A stretch of 64,000 bases of DNA from JBDHAC01 sp039589195 (GTDB taxonomy: Bacteria; Gemmatimonadota; Gemmatimonadetes; Palauibacterales; Palauibacteraceae), in assembly GCA_039589195.1 (NCBI GenBank), contig JBDHHV010000001.1, positions 1 to 64,000 of the forward strand, in the 5' to 3' direction. Positions 59,963 to 64,000 of the stretch are shown here, in pieces. The notes under the pieces were generated by a model that did no database searches, was not told the origin of the DNA, and was given only the letters and a program-made list of their open reading frames with translations. A program made the translations under genes and the position numbers. Position 1 is the stretch's first letter; each line of letters opens with the position of its first letter.

Positions 59963-61978
59963 CTACTCGACTCCGCTGCGACTCGCGGTCGCGTCCACCT
60001 CGCGCGACAACGAGGGGACCGGCGGCCCGTCGCGCAGCAGGAACGAAGCCTGATCGACGACCTGGGGATTTTGCGCCGCCTCCTGCGCCGCCTCCTGCCC
60101 CATCTCCTGCAGCTCCTCGACAACCGGCGTGTCTCCGCCGGGGAACAGATAGGGCGTCGCGAGCGTGAACGGTACGATGAGAAGCGCACCGTAGAGCACC
60201 GTGCCGGCGACAGCCGTCGCCAGAGTCGGTCTTCGAGCCTCCAGATGCTCGAGAATACCGTCGGCCATCCCGATCCTGGCCGCCGCGGGGATCATCTCGA
60301 ACGGGGGATCGCACAGCGTCTCGAACACGGCCTTCAGCTTCTCGGGTCGCCCGGCGCCGCTGGGCATCTGCGGTGCGATCCGCCGCACCGCCGCAGCCCA
60401 GCGCCACTTTGCCGGTAGAGCCGCCGCGAGGATGAGGGCGATCACGCCGAGCACCGGGTCCGCGAACCGCCAGGCCACCCAGGCGAACGCCAGCGCCCCG
60501 ACGCCGAGAAAGATCGCTTGCGCTCGAGGGAAACGACCCAGGATCAAGGTCTCGACCAGCCGGCCTCCGTCCAGCGGTACGAACGGAAGCAGGTTCAGGT
60601 AGTTGAGGACAAGCGCCACGATCCCGAATTCGAGCCACCAGGAAGCTCCGCCCCGGTAGAAGAAGATCAGGCAAGCGACCCCGAGTATCAGGCCGGGCAC
60701 AGGACCCAGTAGGTAGACGACGGTGCGCTGCCAGGCCCTGGCTCCCGGATTCCGACCGACCGTGGCCGCACCCAGGAACGGGAGGAAGAGGATCTGCCGG
60801 TCCTTGTATCCGAACGCGATCATCCCGACCAGGTGCCCGAGCTCGTGGATGAGCACGGCCGCGAAGATGAATCCCACCAATCTCCAGGACGCGTACCAAC
60901 CGAGTGCGAGGGTGAAGAGGACCGTGCTCACGAGGAACACGAGGGCCCTACCCGCGACGGGGCGGCGCAGACGCTCCTTGGCCTCGCGCAGGTACTCGAA
61001 CTCCCAGGCCATCGCGGCGGCCTGCGCCTCACGTTCCGGTTGAGTCTCGCAGCCCGTGGGGGCTGTCTGGTCATCCGGCGAATAGCTCTCCGAGAGGTAC
61101 GCGGCGTCCGCCTTCACGGACGCAGGCCAACGAGCGCTGATCCGCTCCGCCGGTGGTCTCCCGGCCGTAACCGCGGCGGGTCCCACAACCGGCATGGCGC
61201 CGGATCGCTCGACCTTGTGAGCCGCCGCTGCTTCGATCCGCTCGGCCCGCTGCGTCTTCGCGATTCGGTGATTCTCGGCCACGAACTCGCGGGCGAAACT
61301 CCACGCGGCCGCGGAGACGACCCGCCAATTGCCTCCGTTCTCACTGTTTCGGCCGACCGCGGCCGGGGCGATCCATCCCTCCTGCTCCCAGAACCCGAGG
61401 GTGGCCGCAAGCATCGCCTCCTCGCGGGCCGCAAGCTCGGCAGGAGAGTAGCTGATGGTTTGCAGGGTCGTGAGACGGTCTCGAATGGCGCCCTCGTGGT
61501 GCTCCCACTGCCGGTCCAAGTCGTTGAGCCGATGGTCGTAGCTCTCCCAACACGGGGGAAGTGAGAGCGCGAGATGTTCCACGCCGTCGAAGGTCGCGAC
61601 CACCGTACCGTCCTCGAAGGCGGTCGAGAAACCCACCTGGAATGCCCGCTCCCCGGTTCCCGGCAACGGTGGACATACGGCCGCGTATGTGCCGCTCCAG
61701 GGGTGGTGGAAGACCTGACAGGGGCGTCGACCCTCGGTCTCCACGACGGATTCGGTCCATTGAGCGTGGCTGAAGACGAAGTCGAGTTCCTCGAGGTGCC
61801 GTGTGGCCAGCTCGAAGAGCGGGTCGATCTCGTTGGGGAGGTCGCCCGAATCGCAGACCTCTACGCGGGCCGGTCGCAGACGCAAACGGCGGATCTTGAG
61901 CCACACGCTTGAAAGGACCAGCAGCTTCGTGCCCCCTGCCAGGGCCACGAGGATGAGCAGCACGGTAAGCAGGTTCAT
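59963..61978 (-). CDS. M50-family (site-2-protease-like) membrane metallopeptidase
   Basis: About 671 aa. One N-terminal helix (LLTVLLILVALAGG), a long soluble domain (30-335), then six or more transmembrane helices with HELGH (378-382) and the LDGG motif (D470). These give the zinc site of M50 proteases, which cleave proteins within the membrane. A soluble C-terminal tail rich in Glu/Gln (QEMGQEAAQEAAQ) ends the protein. ATG with GGAG five bases upstream. The soluble N-terminal domain may recognise substrate; targets unknown. Confidence 0.9.
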   Translation of the reverse strand: MNLLTVLLILVALAGGTKLLVLSSVWLKIRRLRLRPARVEVCDSGDLPNEIDPLFELATRHLEELDFVFSHAQWTESVVETEGRRPCQVFHHPWSGTYAAVCPPLPGTGERAFQVGFSTAFEDGTVVATFDGVEHLALSLPPCWESYDHRLNDLDRQWEHHEGAIRDRLTTLQTISYSPAELAAREEAMLAATLGFWEQEGWIAPAAVGRNSENGGNWRVVSAAAWSFAREFVAENHRIAKTQRAERIEAAAAHKVERSGAMPVVGPAAVTAGRPPAERISARWPASVKADAAYLSESYSPDDQTAPTGCETQPEREAQAAAMAWEFEYLREAKERLRRPVAGRALVFLVSTVLFTLALGWYASWRLVGFIFAAVLIHELGHLVGMIAFGYKDRQILFLPFLGAATVGRNPGARAWQRTVVYLLGPVPGLILGVACLIFFYRGGASWWLEFGIVALVLNYLNLLPFVPLDGGRLVETLILGRFPRAQAIFLGVGALAFAWVAWRFADPVLGVIALILAAALPAKWRWAAAVRRIAPQMPSGAGRPEKLKAVFETLCDPPFEMIPAAARIGMADGILEHLEARRPTLATAVAGTVLYGALLIVPFTLATPYLFPGGDTPVVEELQEMGQEAAQEAAQNPQVVDQASFLLRDGPPVPSLSREVDATASRSGVE

Positions 61979-62192
61979 CCGAACTCCGCTTCTTCCTGTT
62001 CGTATACGTCACGTCGCGCGCGGTGGGCCGGCCTCCCGTGGCCACCAACCTCCCATCCCATCCGATCAGCGCGCGGAGGGTGCTGCTGCAAGTTTCGGGT
62101 CCCTGGCACAACTCCACGCCGGACATAGAGATGCGAGTGAACGTGCCGGTTCGTGCGTGGCTCAGGTTGCCACGCAGGGGGCAGGATGCGGG

Positions 62193-63887
62193 TTAGGGCG
62201 AGACCTGAAGAGTGCGGAGGCGGTTGAGGGCCTTGGCCAACTCCTGCGGGCGAGGCATGGCGAGCTCGGGGCTGGACTCGATCGCGATCAGTCCCTCGTC
62301 GCGTGCCCTCGAGACCGCTTCGTGCACGAGGGCATGCACCGGCGCCGCGCCGTCACACATGGACCGGAGCTCCGCGAGCATCGCGCCGATGGCCCGCGCC
62401 TGCCCGTAGTCGATGAGCTGCTCCACGGCGCCCAAGTCCAACTCCGTGCGGCCGAACTGGAGGGCGTCTGCGGCCCGGGTCTTGATGGCGGTCTTTCCGT
62501 CCCGGCGGCGTGCGTCGAAGCTCTCGGGTCGCGGGACCCGGTGGGTCGGGCGCAGGGCGTGATCGGGCTCGCCGATCCGCCGGCCCGTCGGGTGCTCCGT
62601 GGCCACCCGCCGCGCGGCCTCCGTGACCAGATGGGCACGGTACTCCTCCATGAGGAGCACTGTGTCGGCCACGTCGAGGTAATCGCCCCCCCCGCCGGTC
62701 ACGAGGATCGTGCTCACCCCCAACCCGAGCAGCTCGTGCACGCGGTCGATCAACGGGGTAATGGTCTCTCGCTCCACCAGCTCCTGCATGCGCGCATCGC
62801 GAACCATCAGGTTGGTGGCGCAGGTGTCCTCGTCCATCAACAGGAGCGAGGTGCCCGCTTCGAGCGCCTCCATGATGTCGGCGGCGAGGCTGGTACTGCC
62901 GGACGCGTCCGGGGTGGAGAAGCTCGCAGTGTCGCGGGCGAGGGGCAGGTCATGGATGAACGGGCGCAGATCGACTCCCGACACGGCTCGGCCATCTTCG
63001 CTGCGCACCTTGACGGCGTCGGCGGCCGTCACGGTCCATTCGCGCCCGTCCCCGGGGGTATGCGGGAATACGCCGAATTGGAGCGCTTCGAGGAGCGTGG
63101 TCTTCCCATGGAAGCCTCCACCCGTGACGACCGTGACCCCGGCGGGGATCCCCATCCCCTCCACCTCGCCGTGGTGCAGCGTGCCGAGGGTCACGCGGAG
63201 CTCCCCTGGGCCCTCGAACGGGAGGGCCCCTTCGAGCGGGTCGTGGCTGACGCCGCTCTTTCTCGGAAGCATGCTGCCGTTTCGGACGAACGCGACGAGA
63301 CCGCTCTCCGCGAGGCGAGCTTGCAGGTAGCCGTGATCTTCGGTGGTCCGGATCCAGCTCCATGCGAGCTCCTGATCGAGGCGATCCCAGCGCACGGTGT
63401 CGAAGGCACGTGGCAGGTGCTGTGTGAGGAGTTCGGCCGCCGAGCGTCCGAGGCAGCGTCGTCCAGCGGCGGGTAGCCCGGCGCGGAAGCGGAGCGTGAG
63501 TCCTCCGGCATCTATGGAGCAGCCGGCGCGCGCCACGACGATGGGACTGTCGACGCTGACGAACACCAGCCCCGACTTCCCCGAGCCGCCCACTCGCGGG
63601 AGGGTCTCGCACGATCGCTTGAAGGTGCGCAGCAGGAAGTCGCACAAGCCGATTCTCCGGGGGGTGGTCGACCAGGCATCATCGGGGATCCCGTGGACGT
63701 GGGTGGGCAAATCGAGGCGCAGCTTGCTGGGTGTCGCGAACGGATCTCCCTGCACGTGGTCGATGTGCAGCGTGAAGTCATCTCCCGACCACTCGCCCTT
63801 CGCTCGCTTGTATGCGCGGTACCCCTGGCCGTCGACCCCGTGGAGAAGACGGCGTAGCTCGTCGAGCGATCCGGTGCTATCGGTCAC
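62193..63887 (-). CDS. ABC-class ATPase (ABC_ATPase-domain protein)
   Basis: About 564 aa. Matches the predicted ATPase of the ABC class: TGGGFHGKTTLLEAL (Walker A, GFHGKTT), LLLMDEDTCATNL (Walker B with MDEDT) and VLVTGGGGDYLDVADTVLLM. No membrane segment. The family is conserved but its function is unsettled. GTG start with a weak ribosome site. 213 bp separate it from the M50 gene downstream. Confidence 0.88.
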   Translation of the reverse strand: MTDSTGSLDELRRLLHGVDGQGYRAYKRAKGEWSGDDFTLHIDHVQGDPFATPSKLRLDLPTHVHGIPDDAWSTTPRRIGLCDFLLRTFKRSCETLPRVGGSGKSGLVFVSVDSPIVVARAGCSIDAGGLTLRFRAGLPAAGRRCLGRSAAELLTQHLPRAFDTVRWDRLDQELAWSWIRTTEDHGYLQARLAESGLVAFVRNGSMLPRKSGVSHDPLEGALPFEGPGELRVTLGTLHHGEVEGMGIPAGVTVVTGGGFHGKTTLLEALQFGVFPHTPGDGREWTVTAADAVKVRSEDGRAVSGVDLRPFIHDLPLARDTASFSTPDASGSTSLAADIMEALEAGTSLLLMDEDTCATNLMVRDARMQELVERETITPLIDRVHELLGLGVSTILVTGGGGDYLDVADTVLLMEEYRAHLVTEAARRVATEHPTGRRIGEPDHALRPTHRVPRPESFDARRRDGKTAIKTRAADALQFGRTELDLGAVEQLIDYGQARAIGAMLAELRSMCDGAAPVHALVHEAVSRARDEGLIAIESSPELAMPRPQELAKALNRLRTLQVSP

Positions 63888-63911
63888 GATCGTCCGCTCA
63901 GCCGCGCTCGC

Positions 63912-64000
63912 TCACCAGCCCATCCGAGCCCGGAGCGACGTGATGTGAGCGACGTGGTGCGCCCCGTGCCAGGCGTACAGCTGAAGGAGCACGTCGAGGT
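63912..64000 (-). CDS. DinB-like protein, C-terminal end (partial at window edge)
   Basis: The last 28 residues of a protein running off the window edge: YAWHGAHHVAHITSLRARMGW, with the WHGxHHxAHI signature of the DinB/YfiT-like superfamily and its C-terminal His metal ligands. Only this fragment is present; the rest lies beyond 64000. Ends 25 bp before the ATPase gene start on the same strand, so cotranscription is likely. Confidence 0.75.
   Translation of the reverse strand, partial: LDVLLQLYAWHGAHHVAHITSLRARMGW

Noticed and set aside
1..64000. Insertion sequences, integrases or phage genes
   Set aside because: No transposase, integrase or structural phage protein was seen in the translated frames and no terminal inverted repeats flank any block.

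Overview
The window looks like part of the chromosome of a GC-rich Gram-negative heterotroph. It has outer-membrane nutrient uptake proteins (a SusC/RagA and SusD/RagB pair), many lipoproteins with a lipobox Cys, a TPR-linked Ser/Thr kinase, and dense secreted peptidases. I infer a Gemmatimonadota-like bacterium; Rhodothermota or Acidobacteriota are possible, and no rRNA or marker gene here settles it. I see no tRNA, rRNA, CRISPR array, insertion sequence or phage gene.

Layout. 1-5.6 kb: SusD/SusC pair and an orphan LytTR response regulator on the minus strand. 5.7-8.5 kb: secreted M28 peptidase, then a divergent membrane protein/winged-helix pair. 8.6-11.8 kb: an NtrC-type response regulator and its histidine kinase. 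11.9-14.5 kb: spondin-domain lipoprotein, a frameshifted secreted protein and a DUF3047-like protein. 14.7-34.1 kb: the dominant theme, one Dpp/Opp-type ABC importer (two permeases, two ATPases) with four full-length family-5 substrate-binding lipoproteins (SBPs), one internally deleted mini-SBP and one C-terminal SBP remnant. Mixed into this stretch are an S9 peptidase, an alpha/beta hydrolase, a CehA/McbA-like metallohydrolase, an exported methyltransferase and a VapBC-type toxin-antitoxin pair. 35.4-38.1 kb: secreted M14 peptidase.

38.8-42.4 kb: a giant secreted protein with eight ~104-residue Ig-like (BACON/choice-of-anchor-like) repeats and a dockerin-like tail, followed by a coupled lipoprotein. 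42.5-48.6 kb: flavin monooxygenase, an internally duplicated secreted protein, an SLC13 permease with four RCK_C domains, and a saccharopine-dehydrogenase-like reductase. 48.7-52 kb: Ser/Thr kinase with TPRs and a DUF4097-like lipoprotein. 52-55.3 kb: a coupled Fe-S/Cys-rich gene pair facing two overlapping ZIP metal transporters. 55.4-64 kb: beta-lactamase-fold hydrolase, ArsR with SRPBCC/SnoaL protein, orphan HicB-like gene, decayed alpha-hydroxy-acid oxidase, M50 peptidase, ABC-class ATPase and a partial DinB-like gene.

How the genes fit together (inference): secreted M28, S9 and M14 peptidases would make peptides, the RagAB-like pair could bring oligopeptides across the outer membrane, and the SBP/ABC set could import them. 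The multiplied and partly decayed SBPs suggest recent diversification of substrate range. The most novel-looking candidate module is the Fe-S/Cys-rich pair next to the ZIP transporters.
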